A stretch of 21,445 bases of DNA, taken from contig DATIBL010000105.1 in NCBI GenBank assembly GCA_035457505.1, positions 1 to 21,445 of the forward strand, read 5' to 3'. The translations under genes were made by a program, and so were the position numbers. Position 1 is the stretch's first letter; each line of letters opens with the position of its first letter. Of this stretch, positions 9,364-17,900 are shown one piece after another. The notes under the pieces were generated by a model. That model did no database searches. It had not been told where the DNA came from and was given only the letters and a program-made list of their open reading frames with translations. The DNA is from DATIBL01 sp035457505. Lineage in GTDB: Bacteria > Patescibacteriota > Minisyncoccia > Phycocordibacterales > UBA6899.

Positions 9364-9573
9364 ATGGGATACGAAGGTTTCTCCGCCCCGGTGGTCGATC
9401 CGAAAAAAGTTGATGCAGGCTTGCCTGCAGTGCGCGATTCCTGCGTCGCAATCTCGGTCATGATCGCGGAGATGTCCGAAAACGCCGGACCATCGTGTTG
9501 GGATGAACTTCTTGCAAAAAAGATGGAGCTCCTCTATGCCCAGCTCGCCATCGCGCTCGGCAAGAAAGCCTAA
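9364..9573 (+). CDS. Small unknown protein, 69 residues
   Basis: A short, mostly helical, soluble protein (MGYEGFSAPVVDPKKVDAG at the N-terminus, ending ALGKKA) with two cysteines (in DSCVAI and PSCWDE). The best ribosome binding site in the window, AAGGAGG at 9352-9358, lies five bases before the ATG, and a strong terminator follows at 9589-9615, so this is a well-expressed single-gene unit. I recognise no family. It is encoded opposite the GT4 gene and element B, from a divergent promoter region. Confidence 0.8.
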   Translation: MGYEGFSAPVVDPKKVDAGLPAVRDSCVAISVMIAEMSENAGPSCWDELLAKKMELLYAQLAIALGKKA

Positions 9574-9588
9574 ATCCTGCCAACAACC

Positions 9589-9615
9589 AAGCGCTTCCTT
9601 CGGGAGGCGCTTTTT
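9589..9615 (+). terminator. Intrinsic terminator after the 69-residue gene
   Basis: AAGCGCTTCC pairs with GGAGGCGCTT around a perfect UUCG tetraloop (9599-9602), followed by T-run 9611-9615. The following promoter -10 box begins three bases later. Confidence 0.9.
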
Positions 9616-9617
9616 GT

Positions 9618-9623
9618 TATGGT
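9618..9623 (+). promoter_or_regulatory. -10 box of the sugar transferase operon
   Basis: TATGGT ends eight bases before the ATG at 9632, predicting a leaderless or nearly leaderless mRNA. The -35 region lies in the preceding terminator stem and does not match consensus. Confidence 0.35.
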
Positions 9624-9631
9624 TTGCGTAT

Positions 9632-10972
9632 ATGCGGCGGCTATTCTCCTGGGAAATGGCGCTCGTCTTTCTTGGCGACCTTGTCTTCTGGTACGCCTCT
9701 TTGTGGTGCGCGCTTGCCCTCCGCGCATTCGAGTCGCCGAGCTTTGCGGTCTATCTGACACACGCCGAGCCGTTCACGTACCTCTTTCTCGTGTGGGCCG
9801 TCGTCTTTTATATCTCCTCGCTCTACGAGCCGCACACGGTCGTGTTCAAGTCGCGGCTTCCGGCGGTCATTTTGAATTCCCAGGCTGCGAACGCGTTGAT
9901 CGGCGTGCTCTTCTTCTATCTGATCCCGTATTTCGGCATTACGCCGAAGACGGTGCTTTTCCTCGATCTGCTTACGGCGTTCGTGCTGATCACGCTCTGG
10001 CGCATCTTCGGCGTTCCGCTGCTCGGCTTGCGCCGGAAGGAGCGCGCGGTTTTGATCGGCTCTGGCGACGAGACGCGTTCGCTCGAGCGGGTGGTGAATG
10101 ACAATCCGCTCTATCCGATGAAGTTCATCACCTGGGTCGACGCAGAGAAACTCGACGGGATCGATTTCGAAGGCGAAGTGCTCTCGCGCATTTATGCCGA
10201 AGATGTTTCGACTGTGGTGATCGATCTGAAGAATGAGAAGGTCGCTCCCATCGTCCCGAAGCTCTACAATCTCATCTTTTCGCACGTGCGTTTCGTGGAT
10301 CAATATCGCATCTACGAGGACATCTTCGACAAGATCCCGCTCTCGCTCATCGGCTACAATTGGTTCCTCGAGAATATCTCTTCGCGCGCGCATTTCGGCT
10401 ACGACATTGCCAAACGCGCGATCGACATTGCGCTTGCGCTCGTCCTGCTCATACCGACCGCGCTCGTCTTGCCTTTCGTTGCGCTCGCGATCCGGCTCGA
10501 AGATGGCGGTGCGGTGTTCTATATTCCTGAGCGAGTCGGGCGCGGGAATCAGATCTTCCGCATCTATAAATTCCGCACGATGTCGACCATGGACGAAGGG
10601 AGGCGCCTCGGAGAGAATGCGCAGCGCGTGACGCGCGTCGGGGCGTTTCTCCGAAAGACGCGCCTAGATGAGCTGCCGCAGCTTTGGAATGTGCTCACCG
10701 GCGATCTCTCGCTCATCGGTCCGCGTCCGGAATTTCCCGCGCTGGTGAAGGAATATGTGGAGCAGATCCCGTACTACAACATGCGCCATTTGATCACCCC
10801 GGGACTCTCGGGCTGGGCGCAGGTGCATCACGAGAAACCCCCGCAGACGGTGGAGGAAACAAAAGAGAAGCTCGCATACGATCTGTACTATCTGAAGAAC
10901 CGCTCGCTCGCGCTTGATCTCAAGATCGTACTGAAGACGATCCGCACGCTCCTCTCGCGAACCGGCGTATGA
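9632..10972 (+). CDS. Polyprenyl-phosphate sugar-phosphate transferase (WbaP/PssY-like)
   Basis: 446 residues. The N-terminus has about four membrane helices (residues about 8-110), then a nucleotide-fold-like central domain (about 125-255). The C-terminal bacterial sugar transferase domain (about 265-446) carries YDIAKRAIDIALALVLL (re-entrant helix), YKFRTM, the catalytic Asp-Glu pair D346-E347 in RLDELPQLWNVL, then GDLSLIGPRPEFP and GLSGWAQV. The family moves a phospho-sugar from a nucleotide-sugar to undecaprenyl phosphate, the first step of surface glycan assembly. The sugar is unknown. The ATG at 9632 is chosen because an upstream extension would run through the terminator and promoter. 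The last codon overlaps the next gene by ATGA. Confidence 0.95.
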   Translation: MRRLFSWEMALVFLGDLVFWYASLWCALALRAFESPSFAVYLTHAEPFTYLFLVWAVVFYISSLYEPHTVVFKSRLPAVILNSQAANALIGVLFFYLIPYFGITPKTVLFLDLLTAFVLITLWRIFGVPLLGLRRKERAVLIGSGDETRSLERVVNDNPLYPMKFITWVDAEKLDGIDFEGEVLSRIYAEDVSTVVIDLKNEKVAPIVPKLYNLIFSHVRFVDQYRIYEDIFDKIPLSLIGYNWFLENISSRAHFGYDIAKRAIDIALALVLLIPTALVLPFVALAIRLEDGGAVFYIPERVGRGNQIFRIYKFRTMSTMDEGRRLGENAQRVTRVGAFLRKTRLDELPQLWNVLTGDLSLIGPRPEFPALVKEYVEQIPYYNMRHLITPGLSGWAQVHHEKPPQTVEETKEKLAYDLYYLKNRSLALDLKIVLKTIRTLLSRTGV

Positions 10973-11802
10973 TGCTCCGCGGAATTTCGTTTGCACGGAT
11001 CGCGAAGACGACCGTAGTGCTCGCCATCGCCTTCTATGGGATTCTCGCCGCAACGCTCTATCTCCTTCAAGACAGGATCTTGTTCTATCCTGATCCTGCG
11101 CCGCTCGCGAGCTGTTCGGCACTTTCGGGCGTAGAAGCGATCGAAGCGGGCGATCTGCGCGGGTATTTTCACCCGAGCGGATCATCAACCAGAATTGTGG
11201 TCTTCTATCATGGGAACGCTGGTCGCGCGTGCGAATCTGCAGCGCATTTTCGCTCGAGCATGGAGATCGGGGACGCGGCATGGCTCGCCGTCGAATATCC
11301 CGGTTATGCGGGCGATCTTGCCACCCCGACCGTTGCCGGACTTGAGCGCGCTGGTACCGCTGCTGCCAGATGGATCGCAGAGAGGGGATATGAAGAAGTC
11401 GATATTCTTGCGATGAGTATCGGCGGCTGTGCTGCTGCTGCGCATGCACGCACCACTCTCCCAGACCGCGCTTTTCTTGCTGCGACATTCGACTCACTGT
11501 CGGCGACCGCTGGCATGCACTATCCGATGTTCCCAGCGAGGCTCCTCCTAAAGCGGGATTGTGATGTCGCGGGTGCATTCGCTCCAGTGCCGCAGGTTGT
11601 GGTTGCACATGGGACCGCGGATGCGACGGTGCCGTTCGTTCGCGGGGTTATGCTCGCCGAAAAGATCGGCCCCACTTCGCGATTGATCCCGATCGAAGGG
11701 GCCGGGCATGAGAGCATCTGGAATGATTCGGCGCTCTTTTCTGCAATGAACGAATTTTTCACCTTTTCCGCGGCCGATGGACAGAACGCCCGGAGCGAGT
11801 AG
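10969..11802 (+). CDS. Membrane-anchored alpha/beta hydrolase (BEM46/ABHD13-like)
   Basis: 277 residues. An N-terminal membrane segment (about residues 14-34) is followed by QDRILFYPDP, typical of BEM46/YfhR-type hydrolases, and an oxyanion-loop HGNAG. The catalytic triad is S150 (AMSIGG), D218 (HGTADATVP) and H247 (GAGHESIW). The nucleophile elbow is A-x-S-x-G instead of the usual G-x-S-x-G. The start codon overlaps the sugar transferase stop (ATGA), so the two are translationally coupled, and it may act on a lipid or glycan ester at the membrane. The substrate is unknown. The rluB-type gene's promoter overlaps the 3' end. Confidence 0.9.
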   Translation: MMLRGISFARIAKTTVVLAIAFYGILAATLYLLQDRILFYPDPAPLASCSALSGVEAIEAGDLRGYFHPSGSSTRIVVFYHGNAGRACESAAHFRSSMEIGDAAWLAVEYPGYAGDLATPTVAGLERAGTAAARWIAERGYEEVDILAMSIGGCAAAAHARTTLPDRAFLAATFDSLSATAGMHYPMFPARLLLKRDCDVAGAFAPVPQVVVAHGTADATVPFVRGVMLAEKIGPTSRLIPIEGAGHESIWNDSALFSAMNEFFTFSAADGQNARSE

Positions 11803-11805
11803 ACT
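11778..11805 (+). promoter_or_regulatory. Promoter of the pseudouridine synthase gene
   Basis: TGGACA (11778-11783), 16-bp spacer, TAGACT (11800-11805). The -10 box includes the stop codon TAG of the hydrolase. The expected start lies about four bases before the ATG at 11816, so the leader is almost absent. Confidence 0.5.
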
Positions 11806-11815
11806 TCGAAGCACT

Positions 11816-12523
11816 ATGCGCATCAATCAGTATGTTGCCCAGGCCACCGGCATTTCGCGCCGCGCCGCCGATAAGGAGATCGACGCCGGGAAGGTGCGGG
11901 TCAACGGAGCCCCCGCGCCGCATGGCCTCCAGGTGGATCCGGACAAAGATCGGGTCGAGTGGGGAGGGAAGCGGCTCGCCCTCCGCGAAGGGCACGTGAC
12001 CATCGCGCTCTACAAGCCTGCCGGGTATGTCACCTCGCGGAAGCGCGAGAGCCCCGATCCGATCGTGATGGATCTGCTTCCTCCCGACCTCCGCCATCTC
12101 CGGCCTGTCGGGCGGCTCGACCGCGATTCCGAAGGGCTCCTTCTGCTCTCGAGTGATGGCGATCTGATCCAGCGTTCGACGCATCCGTCGTTCGAGACCG
12201 AAAAAGAATATCTCATGGAACTCTCTTCTCCGGCCAAGGAGAATCTTGCAGATCGATTTTTGCGCGGGATCAAATTCCCCGAAGGAATGGCACGCGCGGA
12301 CAAGGTGGTTCGTGAGACAGCGAAGCGCTGGCGCGTCGTCCTGCATCAAGGATTCAATCGCCAGATCCGTCGCATGGCCTCGCGAGTTGGGACCGAGGTT
12401 GTGCGATTGGTTCGCGTCCGCTCCGGAAATATTGCGCTCGGCGATCTCCAGCCGGGAGAATGGCGGCGTATTGTGATGGATCGCGCGCGGCGCACGACCA
12501 GCACGGAGGACCGGGCAGCGTAG
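11816..12523 (+). CDS. RsuA/RluB-family rRNA pseudouridine synthase
   Basis: 235 residues. An S4 RNA-binding domain comes first (MRINQYVAQATGISRRAADK, about 1-60), then the catalytic domain with KPAGYVTS and GRLDRDSEGLLLLSSDG, where D102 is the expected nucleophile. GFNRQIRRMASRVG matches the conserved Q.RRM block near the C-terminus. The family isomerises uridine in rRNA: RsuA in 16S, RluB/RluE/RluF in 23S. Which position this one modifies cannot be told from sequence, so no gene symbol is given. The ATG at 11816 is preferred over 11777 because it matches the family start and the promoter at 11778-11805. Confidence 0.95.
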   Translation: MRINQYVAQATGISRRAADKEIDAGKVRVNGAPAPHGLQVDPDKDRVEWGGKRLALREGHVTIALYKPAGYVTSRKRESPDPIVMDLLPPDLRHLRPVGRLDRDSEGLLLLSSDGDLIQRSTHPSFETEKEYLMELSSPAKENLADRFLRGIKFPEGMARADKVVRETAKRWRVVLHQGFNRQIRRMASRVGTEVVRLVRVRSGNIALGDLQPGEWRRIVMDRARRTTSTEDRAA

Positions 12524-12533
12524 CGCTGAAGGC

Positions 12534-12561
12534 TTGCAGACCGGCGGCCGATGCCTATCAT
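12534..12561 (+). promoter_or_regulatory. Promoter of the 12592 gene
   Basis: TTGCAG (12534-12539), 16-bp spacer, TATCAT (12556-12561). The predicted start near 12568 leaves about 24 nt of leader with a GTGGGGGAA ribosome binding site. Confidence 0.5.
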
Positions 12562-12591
12562 TGGGACAGGATAGTTTCACGTGGGGGAATC

Positions 12592-13077
12592 ATGCGGTTT
12601 GAGGTTCCGATCCGAAGTATCGCGAAGAGCGAATATGACGATCTCCTCTACGGGATCGGTGGCGGCGATGATGTACGGCTGCTTTGTCGACTGATCGATC
12701 TTGCCTGTGTGTATGCCGTGGAGATCGAGAAGGGGTCTGACATCGCCTGTGGTCCGGGGGTCTTCTTGTGCGGCTCTCCGGGGGCGACGGCATCGTTCCG
12801 ATATTCCGGCAGGGCGCTCTTTCGGACGTTCGATCTTCCGAATTTTCCGTGGTATTGGAGATTGAAGCGCGTGAGAGCACGTCTCAGTCGGCGGGGGTAT
12901 GCGTGCGCATCTCTTGAGTCGTTCATCGAGCTCCTGCTCTTTTGGGGGCATATTTCGTTCGTTTCGGTCGCGATCCTCGGGACATCGATTGTCGCCCTCC
13001 GGCCGAATGGACGGCGAATCGCCCTTCGGTTCCGGCCCCTCGAGCAGATTCGACGCCATTTTCTGCCGCGCATGTGA
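12592..13077 (+). CDS. Unknown protein with one hydrophobic segment
   Basis: 161 residues with no recognised family. The first 80 residues are soluble with four cysteines (in RLLCRLIDLACVYAV, IACGPG and FLCGSPG). A hydrophobic stretch near residues 104-132 (SFIELLLFWGHISFVSVAIL) could be a single membrane helix, and the C-terminus is strongly basic (RRIALRFRPLEQIRRHFLPRM). The start at 12592 has GGGGG five bases upstream. The longer frame from 12460 runs through the preceding gene and lacks a binding site. The stop codon lies inside the loop of a strong terminator. It is a single-gene unit between the pseudouridine synthase and glyA. Confidence 0.75.
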   Translation: MRFEVPIRSIAKSEYDDLLYGIGGGDDVRLLCRLIDLACVYAVEIEKGSDIACGPGVFLCGSPGATASFRYSGRALFRTFDLPNFPWYWRLKRVRARLSRRGYACASLESFIELLLFWGHISFVSVAILGTSIVALRPNGRRIALRFRPLEQIRRHFLPRM

Positions 13078-13089
13078 TGCGCGGCTTTT
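13065..13089 (+). terminator. Intrinsic terminator overlapping the stop of the 12592 gene
   Basis: GCCGCGCAT (13065-13073) pairs perfectly with ATGCGCGGC (13077-13085) around a GTG loop, then TTTT. The TGA stop (13075-13077) sits in the loop, so translating ribosomes would reach into the hairpin. Confidence 0.85.
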
Positions 13090-13114
13090 GCATTCCGAGC
13101 GTTTCGCGTAGAAT
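13087..13114 (+). promoter_or_regulatory. Promoter of glyA, leaderless layout
   Basis: TTTGCA (13087-13092), 16-bp spacer, TAGAAT (13109-13114), then exactly six bases to the ATG at 13121. The start site would fall on the start codon. No Shine-Dalgarno is present. Confidence 0.6.
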
Positions 13115-13120
13115 ACCCGC

Positions 13121-14299
13121 ATGAAAGATCGTGAAATCGCGCGTTTGATTGCAGAAGAAGAAAAGCGGCAGCAAAAGGTGACCAACCTGATCGCCTCCGA
13201 GAATGATGTCTCGCCCGATGTACTTGCTGCGCTCGGGTCGGTCTTTACGAATAAATATGCAGAAGGATATCCTGGGCGGCGCTACTACGGCGGCAATACG
13301 ATCGTTGATCGTCTCGAGTCGCTCTGCCAAGCTCGCGCACTCGAGCTCTTTGGCCTCTCTGCAAAACGCTGGCAGGTAAACGTGCAGCCGCTCTCGGGTT
13401 CTCCGGCCAACATGGCGGTGTATGCCGCGCTCGTCCCGATCGGCGGCACCATCATGGGCATGTCGCTCGCGCATGGCGGGCATCTCACGCACGGACACAA
13501 GGTCTCGTTCACCGGGATGGCATGGAAGCAGGCGGCGTACGGAGTTGACCCCAAGACGGAGCGGATCGACTACAACGAGGTGATGCGCCTTGCCATCGAA
13601 GCGAAGCCTGCGATCATCGTCGCTGGGTTTACCGCATATCCGCGAAAGATCGACTGGAAGCGTTTCCGTACAATCGCCAAAGCCTGCGGTGCGCTCCTCA
13701 TGGTCGACATGTCGCACATCGCCGGACTTGTGGCGGGGAAGGCGTATCCGTCACCGTTTCCGTATGCGGATATCGTGACGACGACGACGCACAAGACGCT
13801 GCGCGGTCCGCGCGGAGCAATGATCTTCGCCAAGAAGGACGATCGCGGACTTCCTGAGAAGATCGACAAGGCAGTGTTCCCGGGTTTGCAGGGCGGTCCG
13901 CACGAGAATGCGATCGCCGGGATAGCGGTCGCGCTCCGCGAGGCTGCGACTCCCGCGTTCCATGCGTACGCCAAACGCGTCGTTGCGAATGCGCAAGTGC
14001 TCGCACACGAGCTTGCGTCGCGCGGATGGCGGATCGTCTCAAATGGAACTGACTCGCACCTCCTGCTTGTCGACACCTGGAACGCTGGTGAGGGGATCTC
14101 CGGCGCAGAGGCGTCCGAGCGTCTCGAGGCAGCCGGCATTATCGTGAACAAGAACACAATCCCGGGAGAAACACGGAGTGCGTTCGATCCGTCCGGGATC
14201 CGGATCGGGACTGCTTGTGTGACCACGCGGGGCGCGAAGGAGCGCGACATGCGGGCGCTTGCCGAACGGATCGATCGGGCCCTGCGTTCCTCTCGGTAA
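13121..14299 (+). CDS. glyA: Serine hydroxymethyltransferase
   Basis: 392 residues, slightly shorter than the usual 410-420. It is a PLP enzyme converting serine and tetrahydrofolate to glycine and 5,10-methylene-tetrahydrofolate. Seen: NLIASENDVS near the N-terminus, KYAEGYPGRRYYGG, the glycine-rich SGSPAN, VDMSHIAGL, and the PLP lysine K225 in TTTTHKTLRGPRG. GLQGGPHEN and SGIRIGTAC follow. FolD (19383) uses the methylene-tetrahydrofolate it makes, so the two genes give a short one-carbon route. The ATG at 13121 matches the family N-terminus and the leaderless promoter. No terminator is evident before the next promoter at 14309. Confidence 0.98.
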   Translation: MKDREIARLIAEEEKRQQKVTNLIASENDVSPDVLAALGSVFTNKYAEGYPGRRYYGGNTIVDRLESLCQARALELFGLSAKRWQVNVQPLSGSPANMAVYAALVPIGGTIMGMSLAHGGHLTHGHKVSFTGMAWKQAAYGVDPKTERIDYNEVMRLAIEAKPAIIVAGFTAYPRKIDWKRFRTIAKACGALLMVDMSHIAGLVAGKAYPSPFPYADIVTTTTHKTLRGPRGAMIFAKKDDRGLPEKIDKAVFPGLQGGPHENAIAGIAVALREAATPAFHAYAKRVVANAQVLAHELASRGWRIVSNGTDSHLLLVDTWNAGEGISGAEASERLEAAGIIVNKNTIPGETRSAFDPSGIRIGTACVTTRGAKERDMRALAERIDRALRSSR

Positions 14300-14308
14300 T
14301 TTTGCCGC

Positions 14309-14336
14309 TTTACAGCTTCTGTTCTCTCGCTATGCT
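14309..14336 (+). promoter_or_regulatory. Promoter of the 14364 gene
   Basis: TTTACA (14309-14314), 16-bp spacer, TATGCT (14331-14336). A leader of about 21 nt contains GGAGGGGGG (about 14353-14361). Confidence 0.6.
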
Positions 14337-14363
14337 CAGAGGTAGAGACGTCGGAGGGGGGAC

Positions 14364-14846
14364 ATGTTCTATCTGCCTGAGTGGCGGGAAGGGCTTGAAC
14401 CCTGCCTGCTGAAGAAAGATACGCGCTATTGGATCGATCCGAAGGGGATCTTTCTCGAAGAGATCGGGCGAAATACCGAATGCGCCCAAGTGCTTGCCGC
14501 ATATCTGCGTTCCGGGAGGCGGATCGTCGTCGTGCATCGCACTGCATCGCGCACGCAGATCTCTTCCGTGATGGAGCATTTTGGGAAAAGGCTGGTCATG
14601 GTTGTAGGATGGCATGTCAACGAAGTGCCGATCACTCGCTATGATCAGGACGTTTGGTCGCTCGTGCTCGGGCAGCGCCGCCTCCGCATCGAGGATCTTG
14701 TCGAGGCGGGATGGAACGGCGATGTTCGTGCCTGCGTCGACATTCTTCTCCGCGGTGGGACACTCGCGCTCATTCCGATCCTTGCGGACGGGATCTCGGC
14801 AACGGAGTGCATCGTGCGCTCGACGTACAAAGGCCGGGGAATCTGA
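14364..14846 (+). CDS. Unknown soluble protein, 160 residues
   Basis: No recognised family. It appears soluble and alpha/beta: hydrophobic strands (RRIVVVHRT, KRLVMVVGWHV, GGTLALIPIL) alternate with helices, suggesting a small Rossmann-like or similar fold. It has three cysteines and no signal peptide or membrane segment. A G-rich Shine-Dalgarno lies just upstream, and its own promoter (14309-14336) and terminator (14850-14874) make it monocistronic. It is placed between glyA and the giant exported protein, which gives no clear functional hint. Confidence 0.8.
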   Translation: MFYLPEWREGLEPCLLKKDTRYWIDPKGIFLEEIGRNTECAQVLAAYLRSGRRIVVVHRTASRTQISSVMEHFGKRLVMVVGWHVNEVPITRYDQDVWSLVLGQRRLRIEDLVEAGWNGDVRACVDILLRGGTLALIPILADGISATECIVRSTYKGRGI

Positions 14847-14849
14847 CGC

Positions 14850-14874
14850 AAACGGCACATCACGTGCCGTTTTT
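14850..14874 (+). terminator. Intrinsic terminator after the 14364 gene
   Basis: AAACGGCAC (14850-14858) pairs perfectly with GTGCCGTTT (14864-14872) around ATCAC, with T-run 14870-14874. Confidence 0.92.
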
Positions 14875-14918
14875 CTCTTTTCACACAGAGCAAGGGTTCG
14901 ACGAGCTCTATGTTTCCG

Positions 14919-14946
14919 TTGTCCGATGGAACAGGAGGCGTATAAT
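14919..14946 (+). promoter_or_regulatory. Promoter of the giant exported protein gene
   Basis: TTGTCC (14919-14924), 16-bp spacer and a perfect TATAAT (14941-14946). The start site near 14953 leaves a leader of about 17 nt with no Shine-Dalgarno. Confidence 0.7.
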
Positions 14947-14969
14947 AGAATCATCAACGAACTTTTCGT

Positions 14970-17900
14970 ATGCGACGACTGACTGCGCTCCTTCTTTTGT
15001 GTACGCTTCTCGCGCCCGATGCGGCGCTCTTTGCGCAGACGTCCTCCGCAGGACTCCCCGCACCGGTCGTCGAAACCATTGCAAGTGATCGCGTGATGCC
15101 GCTTCCCTCGACTGAAGATGCGTCTATCGAGAGTGCGGAAATGTCGGTCCGCGCCAATACCACCAAGGCAGAGGCCGAAGTACTGAAAAAGCAGCTTTTC
15201 GCTTATGCGAAGAAAACCGGATCGCTGATCGCCTACACCAAGCTCCGTATGCTCGAGCATCGGTTCCCATCGGAGAAGATCGAACAGAAGCAGCCGTATT
15301 CGTCCTCCGTCTACCTCGTGTATCCTCCGCATCACTCATCATATCTTCGTCCGACGAATATGACGCTCGGTCATTCGGACGGTTCCTCGCTCGCGGATTC
15401 ATACTTGTCGATCACGGGGGCACAGCAGGAAATCGATTTTCTTACGGGTGCAAAGGCGGTCAATGAGTCGTTGCAGCTCGGTTCGATCGCTCCGCGGAGG
15501 CCCGAGGCGCTCATTGGCGAGGAAAATATTCCGATCGCGACGGTTCCCGCTGTTGAGATTCGTTCGCATCCTTGGGCAAGCATGCGTGCAGGAAAGCCTG
15601 AACCGACGATCCCGGCGCTCTTTGATCGTGTCCCCGCTGATGCGTTTGTGATCTATTTTTCGAAGGCGTCGAGCGGAAAGGAGATCGAAGATGCCTTCCG
15701 TTCGATCGGGAGCAGCGGAGCAATGCTTTTCGATCTCGATCCTGGATTTTCCCCGAGCTCGGTCATTGGCCGCCGCCTCGGGATCTCTGATCTGAGTCAG
15801 CGTCTTGCGAGCGACTTTGCGCTTGCTGAGATGGCGTTCGTCAGCGAGGACCTCGATTTTGCGCGCGGGACAGAATTTGCGCTCATCCTTCGGCCAAAAG
15901 CTGGGGTCCCGCCGGAAGCAATCCTTGCGTTCGCCGACAAGGACAAGGCGCACACGTCGATCATTGGCGGCATGGTCGTGATGGCGACTTCGAAGCGCTA
16001 TCTCGACAAGATCACCGGTCCCGGTATGCGTCCAATGTCGCGGGAGCAGGACCTCGCCTACATGCTCACGGTTCTCGATCCTGCTCGTGATGGTTTCGCA
16101 TTTCTCTCGGAATCGTTCATCCGCATGCTGACAGGCCCGGCGTATCGCACCGCAGCAGCGCGGCGGTCCATGGCGCTCACAAAGATCGAAGGGCTGCAGT
16201 ATATGGCTCTCGCGCATCGGTCGATCTCTGGAGCGTGGCCGAAAACGTTCGCCGAGATTGCTGAGGCGGGATATGCCGATCCAGAAGACATGCGCGCGCT
16301 CGACGCGACGTATGCGATCAGTGCGGACGGTGTTGTGTCGAGCGTGACGTGGGGAACACTTGCGGCACCGCGATCGATCGGCGATGTTCCGGCGACCATG
16401 ATCACCGAAGGGGAGCGCACGCGGTATCAAAGTTTCCGCGAGGGATATGAGCAGTTGTGGCGAGAATTTTTCGACCCGATCGGCGTCGCATTCCGCGTTG
16501 GGGATCACCTTGCGTTCCATACGGTCATCTTGCCGCTGATCGAATCAAGCGACTACAATTTTGCCAAAGGGTTGTTCGGAGGGTCCGCCGCGCGCGCTCC
16601 TTTCGATGGCGTGACGCGACCTCCGCGCAACGCGCCCATCACGGCGATGTCTCGCCTTGATCTCGACCGCTATCTCCTTGAGAATGACGCGCTGATCCGG
16701 GAGGCGCTTAGCGTCGACGGCACATGGAGCATCGCTTCCGAGCACACCACGACATACGCACTCATGGGCGCGCTTCGTGACGCGCTCGGAAAGCGCGCAT
16801 ATTCCGCGACGCGGAGTTGTCGAAGCGGAGTTTTTGCGGACTCGTCTGTGGCTTCCGCGCTCGGCGAAATTTCTGCCGCAATGGGGATTCAGGGGAGTTG
16901 TGCATCAAGCGGCTCTGAGTGGGCGGCTTCGTGGCATGTCGCATCGACGACGCTGCATGCATGTGTCGACTCTCGAAACCCGTGGGGTTGGACGTATGCG
17001 CGAGAAGGAGTTGTCTCGAGCGCATGTCCCACACAGCAAGTTTCCTTTGCTGAACGAGAGAAAGTGTTCTCGGGAATCGCGCGGGGGGTCTGGGACAAAT
17101 ACACGCTTGCGGAGAAAAAAGCCAAGATCAATGCGCTCATCGCATCGGAAGCAGAGGACATCCGCTTCTCGACACCGTTCGATGCATTCGGCCTGATCGG
17201 CAGCGAAGTACAGTTTGGCATCGGGGAACAGTTACCGTTCGAGATAGAGCGGATCGCCGACTACGACGGATACATCGGCATTAAGCTCGCTGATCCGGAG
17301 CGTTTCAATCGCTACCTCAATGAGATATTTCAGACGTACGCCGAACAGATGAATGACTCTGGGGCGTTCGGACTCTTTACGCTCTCTAGCAAGGAGCCGC
17401 TCAAGAATTCCTACGGCGGAATCGAGTATTCCGTCATTCCGACGGGATTCGTAAATCTCTATTATCTCTTCCGCGGCGATTATGTGTACTTCTTTGTGTC
17501 GCAGCTCGGCGTGAACAACATGATCGAAGGTCTTGCCGCAACATCGACGAAGCCCACGCTCACGCCGCTCCAGTCTCGCGCAAAATCAGATATTGGCGAT
17601 GGGCCGGACATTATGGCCCTCGTCGATCTCGAGCCGCTTTCGGAGTATAAGAAGAAGACCCTGGATCGCACGCAGACCTGGGGAGGGTATGCGCTCTCAT
17701 CTCGCGCGAGTCGGGTGCACGGATATCTTGCCGACTATCAGTGGGCGATGCGCATGCTCGGTGCCGCGATAGCAAAAGAGACGTTTTTCCGAAACGCTCC
17801 CGCGACATTCCAAGGTGTTCCGGTCTCCGTCACACCCTCGGGGATCCGTTTCCGCGAGAACGGTCCAAGGTTCGACGAAGTCGATTTTCTTGGAACGCCG

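Noticed and set aside
10664..11608. Minus-strand frame of 314 codons across sugar transferase and hydrolase
   Set aside because: Spans two well-supported + strand genes; Arg/Ser/Gln-rich composition typical of a shadow frame.
13570..14547. Minus-strand frame of 325 codons opposite glyA
   Set aside because: glyA is unmistakable on the + strand and the antisense product has no family features.
15399..16520. Minus-strand frame of 373 codons
   Set aside because: Arg/His-rich, no recognisable domain, fully inside the giant gene; an artefact of GC-rich codon use.
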